NCBI RefSeq assembly: GCF_003061005.1
Contig: NZ_QAIK01000017.1
Span: forward strand, 1 to 64,000
From: Pseudomonas sp. HMWF021
Lineage (GTDB): Bacteria; Pseudomonadota; Gammaproteobacteria; Pseudomonadales; Pseudomonadaceae
Reading direction: 5' to 3'
DNA length: 64,000 nucleotides
Part shown: positions 48,899 through 58,388 of the stretch, one piece after another
How the letters are laid out: each line of letters opens with the position of its first letter
Position numbering within the stretch: the stretch's first letter is position 1
Notes under the pieces: model-generated
The model's input: the letters and a program-made list of their open reading frames with translations, nothing else
Databases searched by the model: none
What the model was told of the DNA's origin: nothing
Program-made: the position numbers and the translations under genes

Positions 48899-48978
48899 TC
48901 AAAAGATCGCAGCCTGCGGCAGCTCCTACAGTTGAAATGCGATCCCCTGTAGGAGCTGCCGAAGGCTGCGATCTTTTG
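48899..48978. repeat. REPIN-like inverted repeat, family A
   Basis: Inverted pair of the GTAGGAGCTGCCG / TGCGATCTTTTG unit between the sRNA candidate and the dioxygenase gene. Confidence 0.88.
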
Positions 48979-48988
48979 CTTTTAGCGG

Positions 48989-50152
48989 TTAGCGTTGCAA
49001 CACCAGAATCCGCGACAACAACTCATCCCGGTCGATGTAGCAACCCTGAAAATGCCGCGCCCCGGTGGCCGGGTCGAACGCATTGCGCGCATGCAGCGTG
49101 CGGCGGTTATCGAAACACCACAGCTCGCCCGGATTGAGTCGCTGCATGAGCCGAAACCGTGGCTCGCGGGTCATCGCAATCAAGCGTCGATAGGCGCGAT
49201 ACAGCAGCGGCATCTGCTCCACCGACGTATCGAATGCGCCGCGCAGAAAGTTCGCCATGCGAATCTCCGCAACCCGGCCCAATGCATCCAGCGCAATGAT
49301 CGGCGCCAGGCAGCGATAGTCGCTGTGGCGGTCCTTGTTGCGAAACTCCACGGGGATTTCACACAGCGCCTGAAACAACTCCGGCGCCTCCTGACGCAAT
49401 GCATCGGCAATCGCAAAACCGTCGACAAAAATGCTCTCGCCACCCTCGGCGTCATTCACCAGGCAATGCAGAAACTGCAGCCCAGGTTGCAACTCGCGGG
49501 TCGGCAAATCGGTGTGCAACGGCAGGTTGAAAGCGGTGTAGGCGTTGCTGTCGGCATCGGCCTTGGACTGCACGTTGAACAGCACGCCGAAGTTGCTCTC
49601 GCGGATGAACGAAATGCGCTGGGCGATCAGCTTCAACGAACCCGGTTCGGTGGGCACGCCGCGCACTTGGGTGAGGCCGATGTCGCGTACCGCGAGCAGC
49701 CAATGCAGCAGGGCGCCGCTGTCATTCATCAGTGCGGCGTAGTCGAACACCGGCAACTGCAGATCGCTGCGCCACAGGTAAGCTTTGGGTTTGGCCGCCA
49801 GACGTTCGGCGCGCGATTGCTCGTCATAGGCGTGCGCGCGCAGCCAGCCGGGGTCGAAGCGGCTCTGATGGCCGTCCTGCCAATCGATGCGCAGGCAGCC
49901 GTCGCTGTCGATATGGGCGGCGGCAGGTTTGAGGTCGGCCGCGGCATCGACAATCTCGAACACCTGCTCGCGAGTGACGCTGTAGACGCACTGCTCGCAC
50001 GGACAGTTGTCCCGCAACCAGACATGATGAAACGGGCTGATGCGGCCATCGGCCCAGGCAATCGATACGCGATCCGTCAGGTTCTGCACGCCGCTCAGCG
50101 CGCTGATCAACGGATAAGTACGGAAATCGGCAACAGCGGCAGCGGTGTTCAT
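48989..50152 (-). CDS. Gamma-butyrobetaine dioxygenase
   Basis: A 387-aa Fe(II)/2-oxoglutarate enzyme hydroxylating gamma-butyrobetaine to L-carnitine. The N-terminal zinc site is NCPCEQC (Cys50, 52, 55, with His107 likely the fourth ligand), spaced as in mammalian BBOX. The TauD-like domain supplies the iron triad His213, Asp215 (LHTDLP) and His354 (RRTLHAR). It is last in the carnitine operon, 22 bp after cdhB, so gamma-butyrobetaine can feed directly into carnitine oxidation. TauD-family alternatives exist but context makes this call strong. Confidence 0.87.
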   Translation of the reverse strand: MNTAAAVADFRTYPLISALSGVQNLTDRVSIAWADGRISPFHHVWLRDNCPCEQCVYSVTREQVFEIVDAAADLKPAAAHIDSDGCLRIDWQDGHQSRFDPGWLRAHAYDEQSRAERLAAKPKAYLWRSDLQLPVFDYAALMNDSGALLHWLLAVRDIGLTQVRGVPTEPGSLKLIAQRISFIRESNFGVLFNVQSKADADSNAYTAFNLPLHTDLPTRELQPGLQFLHCLVNDAEGGESIFVDGFAIADALRQEAPELFQALCEIPVEFRNKDRHSDYRCLAPIIALDALGRVAEIRMANFLRGAFDTSVEQMPLLYRAYRRLIAMTREPRFRLMQRLNPGELWCFDNRRTLHARNAFDPATGARHFQGCYIDRDELLSRILVLQR

Positions 50153-50174
50153 GGTGGCTCCTTGCGTGGGCGGA

Positions 50175-50651
50175 TTACCGGGCGGGTGGCAGGGCGATGA
50201 CGCGGCCGATATAAGCCGGGGCGGGCAGATCGACTTGCTCGGCGACGATGGCTTGCAGGCGGCTCAGGGTATCGGCGGTGAACGGTGCCGAGCGCGGGCC
50301 GGCGAGATCGACGTGCAGCAGCATCTGTTCGTTGCCGGCCAGTTCCTGGTCGTCGCCGGCCAGATGCAGGCTGTGATAGAGGTGCAGGCGTTTGCTGTCA
50401 TGGCCGATGATCTGCGTACGCACCTCGACGGCGGCGTCGAGCTTCACTTCGTGCAGATAATTCAGGTGCAGTTCCAAGGTGAACAGTGAGTGACCGCTGG
50501 CTTCGCGATTGTTGCTGTCCATGCCGAGACGGTCCATCAGGGCGTCGGTGGCATAGCTGAAGATCAGCAGGTAGAAGGCGTCGCGCAGGTGGCCGTTGTA
50601 GTCGACCCAGTCGGGGATGATGCGGGTTTGGTAGGTGGTGAGGCTGGGCAT
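50175..50651 (-). CDS. cdhB: Hotdog-fold thioesterase of carnitine catabolism
   Basis: A 158-aa 4-hydroxybenzoyl-CoA-type thioesterase (VDYNGHLRDAFYLLIFSYATD, the hotdog Asp motif). In P. aeruginosa the gene between carnitine dehydrogenase and the next gene (cdhB) releases glycine betaine from betainyl-CoA. The start MPSLTTYQTR at 50651 is chosen; upstream in-frame codons run into a REP. Confidence 0.87.
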   Translation of the reverse strand: MPSLTTYQTRIIPDWVDYNGHLRDAFYLLIFSYATDALMDRLGMDSNNREASGHSLFTLELHLNYLHEVKLDAAVEVRTQIIGHDSKRLHLYHSLHLAGDDQELAGNEQMLLHVDLAGPRSAPFTADTLSRLQAIVAEQVDLPAPAYIGRVIALPPAR

Positions 50652-50689
50652 GGTGTCAGATCCAACATTGATGGTGGCTGGGCTGCCGT

Positions 50690-50755
50690 CTTCGCGAGCA
50701 AGCCCGCTCCCACATTGGAATGCGCTCACCTGTGGGAGCGGGCTTGCTCGCGAAG
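50690..50755. repeat. REPIN-like inverted repeat, family B
   Basis: Inverted GTGGGAGCGGGCTTGC-type arms inside the carnitine operon, between cdhA and cdhB. Confidence 0.9.
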
Positions 50756-50778
50756 GGGCCGGAACTGCTGAGCAAGGA

Positions 50779-51744
50779 TTACTCGCTGAAACTCATTCCA
50801 TGCTTTTCCTTGGTGGTTTTCACCGCCTCAAGCACCGCCAGCAGGCAGTCATCACGATAGCGCTCCAGCGCCGAAATGCTGTGGCGACCGAGTTGATCGC
50901 TGGTGCCATCGACCACATCGTCGATCAGCTTGTCGGTCAGTTCCGGTGCCGGCAGATAGGTCCACGGCAACTGCAGCGCCGGGCCGAATTGCGACATGAA
51001 GTGACGCATCCCGGCATCGCCACCGGCGAGGGTGTACGTCAGGAAGGTGCCCATGAACGACCAGCGCAAACCAGCGCCAAAACGGATCGCGTCGTCGATC
51101 TCGCCCGTGGTCGCCACGCCGTCGTTGACCAGATGCAACGCCTCACGCCACAGCGCTTCGAGCAAGCGGTCAGCGATGAAGCCCGGCACTTCCTTGCGCA
51201 CATGCAGCGGGCGCATGCCCAGGGATTCGTAGACTTTCATCGCCGCTTGCACCGCTTCCGGCGCGGTATTCTTGCCGCCGACCACTTCCACCAGCGGCAG
51301 CAGGTAAACCGGGTTGAACGGGTGACCGACCACGCAGCGCTCAGGGAGGGTCGAACTCTCGTAGAACTCGCTCGGCAGCAGGCCCGAGGTGCTGGAGCCG
51401 ATCAGCGCATCGGGTTTGGCCGCTGCGCTGATTTTGCTGTGCAGTTCGAGTTTCAGCTCGAGGCGTTCCGGGGCGCTTTCCTGGATGAAGTCGGCGTCGC
51501 GCACGCACTCCTCAATGGTCGCGACAAAGCGCAAACGATCCTGCGAAGCACCGGGCGCCAGACCGTTTTTTTCCAACGCGCCCCAGGCATTCGCCACGCG
51601 TTTGCGCAGCGCGGCCTCAGCGCCGGGCGCCGGGTCCCAGGCCACCACGTCGAGGCCATGGGCGAGGGCACGCGCGACCCAGCCGCTGCCGATGACACCG
51701 CTGCCGAGGGCGGCGAAGGTTTTGATGTCGGTGATAAAGCTCAT
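50779..51744 (-). CDS. cdhA: L-carnitine dehydrogenase
   Basis: A 321-aa 3-hydroxyacyl-CoA-dehydrogenase-family enzyme oxidising L-carnitine to 3-dehydrocarnitine with NAD+. The Rossmann motif GSGVIGSGW is at residues 14-22; the substrate domain has [19 protein letters not shown]. Order relative to cdhC and caiX matches P. aeruginosa. Confidence 0.93.
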   Translation of the reverse strand: MSFITDIKTFAALGSGVIGSGWVARALAHGLDVVAWDPAPGAEAALRKRVANAWGALEKNGLAPGASQDRLRFVATIEECVRDADFIQESAPERLELKLELHSKISAAAKPDALIGSSTSGLLPSEFYESSTLPERCVVGHPFNPVYLLPLVEVVGGKNTAPEAVQAAMKVYESLGMRPLHVRKEVPGFIADRLLEALWREALHLVNDGVATTGEIDDAIRFGAGLRWSFMGTFLTYTLAGGDAGMRHFMSQFGPALQLPWTYLPAPELTDKLIDDVVDGTSDQLGRHSISALERYRDDCLLAVLEAVKTTKEKHGMSFSE

Positions 51745-51768
51745 GGGAACTCCCTGAAAAAGTGTTTC

Positions 51769-51856
51769 CTGTAGGAGCTGCCGCAGGCTGCGATCTTTTG
51801 ATTTTGATTGTTTGAAGCAAGATCAAAAGATCGCAGCCTGCGGCAGCTCCTACAGG
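51769..51856. repeat. REPIN-like inverted repeat, family A
   Basis: Inverted pair of the GTAGGAGCTGCCG / TGCGATCTTTTG unit inside the operon between cdhC and cdhA. Confidence 0.88.
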
Positions 51857-51901
51857 TGAAATTTGGGGGGGCAGTCGGGGCCCCATTTTTTTTGCTGAGG
51901 G

Positions 51902-52789
51902 TCAGCCGCGCTGGGTCAGGCCCATCTTCTTGCGGCCTTCAGCCGGGGTCAGCACCCGGGCGCCGAGGCGGCTGAGGATCTCGGTGGCGCGTTCGACCAG
52001 TTGGCCGTTGGTGGCCAGCACACCCTTGTCCAGCCACAGGTTGTCTTCCAGGCCGACCCGCACGTTGCCGCCGAGCAGCACCGCTTGCGCGGCCATCGGC
52101 ATCTGCATGCGGCCGATGCCGAACCCGGCCCACACTGCGTCGGCGGGCAGGTTGTCGACCATGGCTTTCATGGTGGTGGTGTCGGCCGGGGCGCCCCACG
52201 GGATGCCCAGGCATAGCTGGAACAGCGGGTTGTCGAGCAGGCCTTCCTTGATCATCTGCTTGGCGAACCACAGGTGGCCGGTGTCGAAAATTTCCAGTTC
52301 GGCCTTCACCCCCAGCTCGGTGATGCGCTTGGCGCCCGCGCGCAATTGCGCCGGGGTCGAGACGTAAATGGTGTCGCCATCGCCAAAGTTCAGGGTGCCG
52401 CAATCGAGGGTGCAGATTTCCGGCAGCAGCTCTTCGACGTGAGCCAGACGGGTCAGCGGGCCGACCAGATCGGTGTTCGGGCCGAACTCCATCGGCCGTT
52501 CGCCCGGGCCGATTTCCAGGTCGCCGCCCATCCCGGCGGTGAGGTTGACGATGATGTCGACATCGGCCTCGCGGATGCGCTCCATCACTTCGCGGTACAG
52601 CGCCACGTCACGGCTGAACTTGCCGGTCTGCGGGTCGCGCACGTGGCAGTGGACGACGGTGGCGCCGGCCTTGGCCGCTTCCACCGCAGCAGCAGCAATC
52701 TGTTTCGGGGTGACCGGCACGTGAGGGCTTTTGGCGGTCGTGTCGCCAGCACCGGTAAGTGCGCAGGTGATGATGACGTCGTGGTTCAT
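51902..52789 (-). CDS. cdhC: Dehydrocarnitine:acetyl-CoA trimethylamine transferase (BKACE family)
   Basis: A 295-aa beta-keto acid cleavage enzyme (TIM barrel). The zinc-site motif VHCHVRD and the opening [11 protein letters not shown] are diagnostic of the family. CdhC converts 3-dehydrocarnitine plus acetyl-CoA to betainyl-CoA and acetoacetate. Lies between cdhA and caiX. Confidence 0.92.
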   Translation of the reverse strand: MNHDVIITCALTGAGDTTAKSPHVPVTPKQIAAAAVEAAKAGATVVHCHVRDPQTGKFSRDVALYREVMERIREADVDIIVNLTAGMGGDLEIGPGERPMEFGPNTDLVGPLTRLAHVEELLPEICTLDCGTLNFGDGDTIYVSTPAQLRAGAKRITELGVKAELEIFDTGHLWFAKQMIKEGLLDNPLFQLCLGIPWGAPADTTTMKAMVDNLPADAVWAGFGIGRMQMPMAAQAVLLGGNVRVGLEDNLWLDKGVLATNGQLVERATEILSRLGARVLTPAEGRKKMGLTQRG

Positions 52790-52865
52790 GGTGCGGTTTC
52801 CTTCAGGCGTGATGGGTCTGTTCGCAGCCCTTTCTCGGGCTGCGAAGCGTGTGTTCGGACTTGGG

Positions 52866-53810
52866 TTATTTGCTGGTCAGTTGCAGGTTTTCAGCGGCCG
52901 GTTTGCCGTCAAAGGTGGTCACACCGTCAAGCCAGCGCTGCTTGTCTTCGGGGTGATCCTTGAGCCACTGTTTGGCTGACTCGAAGGCATCCTTGTGATC
53001 GAGCAACGGTTGCATCATCCGGCTCTCGTCTTCGGCGGTGAAGGTCAGGTTGCTCAGCAGGCGGCCGATGTTCGGGCATTGTTCGGCGTACTTCGGCGCG
53101 GTGACGGTCCACACCGTGGCCATGCCTTCGTTCGGGCCGAGGGCGTCGTCGCTGCCGGTGAGATAAGTCATCTGCACATTGACGTTCATCGGGTGCGGCG
53201 CCCAACCGAAGAACACCACGGCCTCTTTGCGGCGTACGGCGCGGTCGACGGCGGCGAGCATTCCGGCTTCGCTGGATTCCACGAGCTGGAATTTGCCGAG
53301 GCCGAACTGGTTCTTGGCGATCATCGCCTTGATCTGCGTGTTGGCGCCAGAACCCGGTTCGATGCCGTAGATCTTGCCGCCCAGTTCCTTCTCGAATTTG
53401 GCGATGTCGGCGAAGGTCTTCAGGCCCTTGTCCGCCAGATAGGTCGGCACGGCGAGGGTGGCGCGGGCGTCCTTCAGGCTCGGCGCCGGCAGGACCTTGA
53501 CCTGATTGGCGTCGACGAACGGGGTGATGGTCTGGGTCATCAGCGGGTTCCAGTAACCGAGGAACAGATCCAGCCGCTGATCGCGGATCCCGGCGAAGAT
53601 GATCTGCTGGGAGGCGCTGGTTTGTTTGGTGCTGTAGCCGAGGCCGTCGAGCAGGACCTGGGTCATGGCACTGGTGGCGATCACGTCAGTCCAGTTGACC
53701 ACGCCCATGCGCACGTTCTGGCATGACGCGGGTTCGGCTGCCATGACGCTGGCGCTCAAGAAAGCGGTACCGCTGAGTGCAAGAACACAGCTGCTGATCA
53801 GTCGTTTCAT
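52866..53810 (-). CDS. caiX: Carnitine-binding periplasmic protein
   Basis: A 314-aa ABC solute-binding protein with a signal peptide ([17 protein letters not shown]) and the same quaternary-amine fold as CbcX ([26 protein letters not shown]). It has no permease of its own here and is expected to use CbcWV. First gene of the caiX-cdhC-cdhA-cdhB-dioxygenase operon. Confidence 0.92.
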   Translation of the reverse strand: MKRLISSCVLALSGTAFLSASVMAAEPASCQNVRMGVVNWTDVIATSAMTQVLLDGLGYSTKQTSASQQIIFAGIRDQRLDLFLGYWNPLMTQTITPFVDANQVKVLPAPSLKDARATLAVPTYLADKGLKTFADIAKFEKELGGKIYGIEPGSGANTQIKAMIAKNQFGLGKFQLVESSEAGMLAAVDRAVRRKEAVVFFGWAPHPMNVNVQMTYLTGSDDALGPNEGMATVWTVTAPKYAEQCPNIGRLLSNLTFTAEDESRMMQPLLDHKDAFESAKQWLKDHPEDKQRWLDGVTTFDGKPAAENLQLTSK

Positions 53811-53898
53811 GTCGGGTTCCTCGGCAGGTCGTTATTGTGAGTTCCGGCATCTGGCGTGCCGGTGATGCAAAGTTACGCAGCAACGGCCCCGTGAAAGC

Positions 53899-53932
53899 GC
53901 ACTGCGGCGACTGGCATTTGCACTGTAGCGAC
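53899..53932. promoter_or_regulatory. 21-bp-spaced direct repeats, probable CdhR site
   Basis: GCACTGCGGCGAC at 53899-53911 and GCACTGTAGCGAC at 53920-53932 match at 11 of 13 positions and repeat at exactly 21 bp. It lies 89 bp upstream of caiX and 70 bp upstream of cdhR, as expected for the AraC-type activator CdhR. Confidence 0.68.
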
Positions 53933-54001
53933 CTGCGCGCTTGAACGCCGCCGCCAAACGGCGTATCAACGATCCACGCTACCCGCTAACCGAGTGCGCA
54001 C

Positions 54002-54946
54002 ATGTCCCAGGATTTCTACTTTCTGCTGATGCCGGGGTTTTCCGCCATCGGTTTTATCTCCGCAATCGAACCGCTGCGGGTCGCCAACCGCTTTCGCGGC
54101 GAGCTGTACCGCTGGCATGTGCTCAGCGCCGATGGCGGGGCGGTGCTGGCGAGCAATGGCATGTCGGTCAACGCCGACGCGGCGCTGGAGCCGTTGAAGA
54201 AGGGGGCGACGCTGTTGGTGGTGGCCGGGTTCGAACCGCTGAAGTTCGCCACGCCAATCCTTGAGCACTGGCTGCGACGGCTGGATAACGAAGGCGTGAC
54301 TCTCGGCGCCATCGACACCGGCAGTTTCGTCCTCGCCGAAGCCGGCCTGCTCGACGGCCATCGCCTGACCCTGCACTGGGAGGCCATCGATGCGTTCAAG
54401 GAATCTTATCCACAGCTCAGCGTGACTCAGGAGCTGTTCGAGATCGACCGGCGGCGCATCACCTCGGCGGGCGGCACGGCGTCCATTGATCTGATGCTCG
54501 ACCTGATCGCCCAGGCCCATGGCCCGCAACTGGCGATTCAGGTCAGCGAGCAGTTTGTGCTGGGGCGGATTCGTCCGCGCAAGGACCACCAGCGCATGGA
54601 AGTCGCCACGCGCTACGGCATCAGCAACAAGAAACTGGTGCAAGTGATTGGCGAGATGGAACAACACAGCGAGCCGCCGCTGACCACGCTGCAACTGGCG
54701 GAGTCGATCAAGGTGACGCGCCGTCAACTGGAACGCTTGTTTCGGCTGCACCTGAACGACACGCCGAGCAATTTCTATCTGCGCCTGCGCCTGGAAAAGG
54801 CCCGGCAGCTGTTGCGCCAGACCGACATGAGCGTGCTCGAAGTGAGCATCGCCTGCGGCTTTGAATCACCGTCGTATTTCACCCGCAGCTATCGGGCGAA
54901 ATTTGCCCGGTGTCCACGGGAAGACCGGCGTACTGCCCAGGCCTGA
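54002..54946 (+). CDS. cdhR: CdhR, AraC-family activator of carnitine catabolism
   Basis: A 314-aa GlxA-type regulator like GbdR: N-terminal sensor domain (DTGSFVLAEAGLLDG elbow) and a C-terminal AraC double HTH (about 215-310). Divergent from the caiX operon it should activate in response to carnitine. Confidence 0.92.
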   Translation: MSQDFYFLLMPGFSAIGFISAIEPLRVANRFRGELYRWHVLSADGGAVLASNGMSVNADAALEPLKKGATLLVVAGFEPLKFATPILEHWLRRLDNEGVTLGAIDTGSFVLAEAGLLDGHRLTLHWEAIDAFKESYPQLSVTQELFEIDRRRITSAGGTASIDLMLDLIAQAHGPQLAIQVSEQFVLGRIRPRKDHQRMEVATRYGISNKKLVQVIGEMEQHSEPPLTTLQLAESIKVTRRQLERLFRLHLNDTPSNFYLRLRLEKARQLLRQTDMSVLEVSIACGFESPSYFTRSYRAKFARCPREDRRTAQA

Positions 54947-54948
54947 AA

Positions 54949-55030
54949 TCAAAAGATCGCAGCCTTCGGCAGCTCCTACATTGGAATGCATTTCCCTGTA
55001 GGAGCTGCCGAAGGCTGCGATCCTTTGATC
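54949..55030. repeat. REPIN-like inverted repeat, family A
   Basis: Inverted pair of the GTAGGAGCTGCCG unit between the convergent cdhR and DUF3010 genes; the right arm ends TGCGATCCTTTG, a one-base variant. Confidence 0.87.
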
Positions 55031-55447
55031 TTACTTCTTCACCAACGCCGAACACGCCGCTTTATAAGCCTCATGCTGATACTTGTTCAGCGTCCCCGGC
55101 AGCTCGAAATTGTGCTTCTTGGCCTGCGCATTGATCGTCTGCGGCGACAGCAGCGTCACCTCACACCCCTCCAGCAACTGAAACACGCCCTCGATCTTGA
55201 ACGTCGTCGGCCCACCGGCAAACTCACCCTTCTTGCTGCGCTTCTTGATCGCAATCCGGTCAATCGAGTGCTCGCGCACAAACGAAGCGACCTGCGCCGC
55301 GAAGCGTTTGACGTTGGCCGCCTCGTCGTCATCGTCCAAGGCGATTTTCTTGGTGTTGAGCGCCACATGGCTCAGCGTTGCCCCGTCAAGGGAGGCCACG
55401 GCGATGATCGCTTCGCTGCCTTTGATTTCGATGCCGCAGATGTTCAT
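55031..55447 (-). CDS. DUF3010 family protein
   Basis: A 138-aa cytoplasmic protein matching DUF3010: MNICGIEIKGSEAIIAVASLDG at the N-terminus and a C-terminal NKYQHEAYKAACSALVKK. The first strand resembles an RNase H-like fold; function unknown. Stands alone. Confidence 0.83.
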   Translation of the reverse strand: MNICGIEIKGSEAIIAVASLDGATLSHVALNTKKIALDDDDEAANVKRFAAQVASFVREHSIDRIAIKKRSKKGEFAGGPTTFKIEGVFQLLEGCEVTLLSPQTINAQAKKHNFELPGTLNKYQHEAYKAACSALVKK

Positions 55448-55685
55448 GGGAATTCCTTTGAGTGAAGAGGGCAGCCTATAGGTCTGGTCGGTTTTTTTGC
55501 AATCTGCCGGTGCAGCAAGAGTCGGCTTTTACTGTTTTGACAGGATCGGCCGTTTGTCGGAAACATCGACCTACCTGACAGTTCTGACAGTAGACCTTGC
55601 CGCGAAACATCTCCTAGATAAGGGGGGGGAAATAATCCCCTGATCATGGCTGCGGTACCCGCATCCACCAGACAAGGAGTGAATG

Positions 55686-56651
55686 ATGAACATCAGGAAA
55701 AACGTTCGTGCGTTAACCACCACCGAGCGCGACAACTTCATCAACTGTCTGCTAGAGCTCAAGCGCAAGGGGCATTACGACAAGTACGTTCACTGGCACC
55801 ATGGTGTGATGATTCCAACGGTTCACCCAGACGAACCGCATGATCCGGAATACCGTAACGGGGCACACTTGGGGCCGGCATTTCTGCCGTGGCACCGGGA
55901 AATGCTGATGCAACTGGAGGCTGATCTGCAATCGGTGGACAAAAGCGTGACCCTGCCGTATTGGGATTGGACCGAGGATGCGGCCGACCCGCTGAATTCG
56001 CCGATCTGGTCGAGTGAGTGGATGGGCGGCGATGGCGACAAGAATGATCACGACCGGGTAAAAACCGGCCCATTTGCCTATCAGAAAGGCGATTGGCCTG
56101 TACCAGCCTACCCGGAAAACGGTGAGACGGAGCCAGGTCTCAAGCGTCAGTTCGGACAACTGGTGACTTCACTGCCAACCCCGGCTGACCTGGCGATGGC
56201 CATGCGCGAGTGGTTATACGACACGCCACCCTATGATTCCGGGCCCTACACCCGGGGCTTTCGTAATCGACTGGAGGGCTGGGTCACCCAGAGAGGCGAT
56301 CCGCAGGTCACCACTCCGGGGTCGCAATTGCATAACCGGGTGCATTTGTGGATTGGCGGAAACATGCTTGCGATGACGTCTCCGGAGGATCCGGTGTTTT
56401 TTCTGCACCACTGTTTTATCGACAAGGTCTGGGCGGATTGGCAGGCACAGATGCAAGTCGACAATCCTGACTGGGTTCCACATTACACACCGCTGTCCGG
56501 CGGGCCGTCGGGTCACAACTATGACGATACGCTCAAGCCCTGGACGCGGCGGGTGAGGGACGTCATGAGTATTGCCGAGCTCGGCTATGAATATGCGCCG
56601 AGCAAGCCGCTGGAAAAAAGTCCGTTCAGATCACCGTTCATGGCGCACTGA
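55686..56651 (+). CDS. Tyrosinase family copper oxidase
   Basis: A 321-aa type-3 copper protein. The CuA site has HWHH (about 36-39), His61 and His70 (HLGPAFLPWHREM); the CuB site has HNRVHLW and FFLHHCFIDKVWADW. It would oxidise phenols or catechols. No signal peptide, caddie protein or C-terminal lid domain is visible, which is unusual for melanogenic tyrosinases. AAGGAG at 55674-55679 fits the ATG at 55686 best; an ATG at 55683 is also possible. It interrupts the quaternary-amine region, and its flanking sequence is less GC-rich. Confidence 0.87.
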   Translation: MNIRKNVRALTTTERDNFINCLLELKRKGHYDKYVHWHHGVMIPTVHPDEPHDPEYRNGAHLGPAFLPWHREMLMQLEADLQSVDKSVTLPYWDWTEDAADPLNSPIWSSEWMGGDGDKNDHDRVKTGPFAYQKGDWPVPAYPENGETEPGLKRQFGQLVTSLPTPADLAMAMREWLYDTPPYDSGPYTRGFRNRLEGWVTQRGDPQVTTPGSQLHNRVHLWIGGNMLAMTSPEDPVFFLHHCFIDKVWADWQAQMQVDNPDWVPHYTPLSGGPSGHNYDDTLKPWTRRVRDVMSIAELGYEYAPSKPLEKSPFRSPFMAH

Positions 56652-56696
56652 CTTTGCTGAACGAGCGCTCCAGCCTGACGAGGCGGGAGCGTTCCT

Positions 56697-57098
56697 TCAT
56701 TCCTGCCCAATCGACTCCAAAAACTCCGACCGTTCGTCACTCATCCGCGCCACACAGTCATTCTGCGCAATCTTGAACGTCTTGCTGCCTTCGGTGGCGG
56801 GGAATGCTTCCACAGCGCAATCGGCGTCGCGGGTTTTCAGCCATTGTTGCTGGGCGGTTTTGAGTTTGGCGGTGATGTCGGCCAGTTGCGCGGCGTTTTT
56901 GCCGTAGGTGGCCTGCATGCGTTCGTTGAGGCTGGCGTAGTTGTCCTTGAGCAGGTCTTCGGCGGTGGTGCGGCTGTAGGTCGAGCATTCCAGGGTCTGG
57001 ACGTCGTTTTCCACCGCGTCGCACGGGTTGTTGTCGGTGTCTTCGGCGGCCTGTACGCCGGTCGCCATCAGTGCCAAAGCCAGGAAGATCGATTTCAT
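56697..57098 (-). CDS. LprI-like (DUF1311) periplasmic protein
   Basis: A 133-aa protein with a signal peptide (LALALMATGVQA) and a Cys-containing DUF1311 region with NPCDAVENDVQTLEC, LNERMQATYG and WLKTRDADC. Members include the lysozyme inhibitor LprI, but most are uncharacterised. The start at 57098 is set by the signal peptide. Confidence 0.82.
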   Translation of the reverse strand: MKSIFLALALMATGVQAAEDTDNNPCDAVENDVQTLECSTYSRTTAEDLLKDNYASLNERMQATYGKNAAQLADITAKLKTAQQQWLKTRDADCAVEAFPATEGSKTFKIAQNDCVARMSDERSEFLESIGQE

Positions 57099-57332
57099 GG
57101 TTGTCGCCGCTCTAATCCAGTGGTGTATCCAAGATGCGCCAGATTCTGGCTCAAGCTGGCGAGCTTGAACAGGTAGCTGATCGGAGCGCCTGGCGACCCT
57201 TTGTCGCGGATTGACGCTTTCGGCAATTCCCCTGTCGTTTTTGCACCCGGTCGCCCCGGCACCGAGGCATATGCTGGCCCCAAAGCGCCGGCAGACGATT
57301 CGGCGCATGAATCGCCAATAAGGGGACGCCTG

Positions 57333-58310
57333 ATGAGCCCAGCCGAATTACACGCCGACAGCATCGTTATCGACGGTCTGATCATTGCCAAATGGAACCG
57401 CGAGCTGTTCGAAGACATGCGCAAGGGCGGTCTGACGGCGGCCAACTGCACCGTGTCGGTGTGGGAAGGCTTTCAGGCGACCGTGAACAATATTGCCGCC
57501 AGCCAGAAGCTGATCCGCGAAAACAGCGACCTGGTGATGCCGGTGCGCACCACCGCCGACATCCGTCGCGCCAAGGAGCAGGGCAAGACCGGCATCCTCT
57601 TCGGCTTCCAGAATGCCCACGCGTTTGAAGACCAGATCGGCTATGTCGAGGTGTTCAAGCAGCTCGGCGTCGGTATCGTGCAGATGTGCTACAACACCCA
57701 GAACCTGGTCGGCACCGGTTGCTACGAGCGTGACGGTGGCCTGTCGGGTTTCGGCCGCGAAATCGTTGCCGAGATGAACCGCGTCGGCGTCATGTGCGAC
57801 CTGTCCCACGTCGGTTCCAAGACATCCGAGGAAGTCATCCTCGAATCGAAAAAACCGGTCTGCTATTCCCACTGCCTGCCGTCGGGTCTGAAAGAGCACC
57901 CGCGCAACAAGTCCGATGCTGAGCTGAAGTTCATTGCCGACCACGGCGGTTTTGTCGGCGTGACCATGTTCGCGCCGTTCCTCGCCAAGGGCATCGATTC
58001 GACCATCGACGATTACGCCGAAGCCATCGAATACACCATGAACATCGTCGGCGAAGATGCCATCGGCATCGGCACCGACTTCACCCAGGGTCACGGCCAG
58101 GACTTCTTCGAATACCTGACCCACGACAAGGGCTACGCCCGTCGTCTGACCAGCTTCGGCAAGATCATCAACCCGCTGGGCATCCGCACGGTCGGCGAGT
58201 TCCCGAACCTGACCGAAACCCTGCTCAAGCGCGGTCACTCCGAGCGCGTGGTGCGCAAGATCATGGGCGAGAACTGGGTGAATGTCCTGAAAGACGTCTG
58301 GGGCGAATAA
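57333..58310 (+). CDS. Renal-dipeptidase-like hydrolase of the dgc cluster
   Basis: A 325-aa member of the membrane dipeptidase (M19) family, an amidohydrolase-type barrel. Metal-site elements DLSHVGSKTSEEV and YSHCLPSGLKEHPRN are visible. It precedes the DUF5943, dgcA and dgcB genes, as PA5396 does in P. aeruginosa, so a role in dimethylglycine or sarcosine metabolism is likely though undefined. The ATG at 57333 has AGGGGA upstream. Confidence 0.82.
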   Translation: MSPAELHADSIVIDGLIIAKWNRELFEDMRKGGLTAANCTVSVWEGFQATVNNIAASQKLIRENSDLVMPVRTTADIRRAKEQGKTGILFGFQNAHAFEDQIGYVEVFKQLGVGIVQMCYNTQNLVGTGCYERDGGLSGFGREIVAEMNRVGVMCDLSHVGSKTSEEVILESKKPVCYSHCLPSGLKEHPRNKSDAELKFIADHGGFVGVTMFAPFLAKGIDSTIDDYAEAIEYTMNIVGEDAIGIGTDFTQGHGQDFFEYLTHDKGYARRLTSFGKIINPLGIRTVGEFPNLTETLLKRGHSERVVRKIMGENWVNVLKDVWGE

Positions 58311-58388
58311 GCCGCCGCGCTTCTGAATCCTTTCCCCCGGCCGTCCGCGCCGGGGGCAACAAACCGAATTTTCTGGAGTTAAGTTTCC

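Noticed and set aside
57099-57332. A GbdR site upstream of the dipeptidase-dgc operon
   Set aside because: ATCCA occurs twice (57115 and 57127) but at a 12-bp distance, not the 21 bp seen before cbcX, and the flanks do not match.
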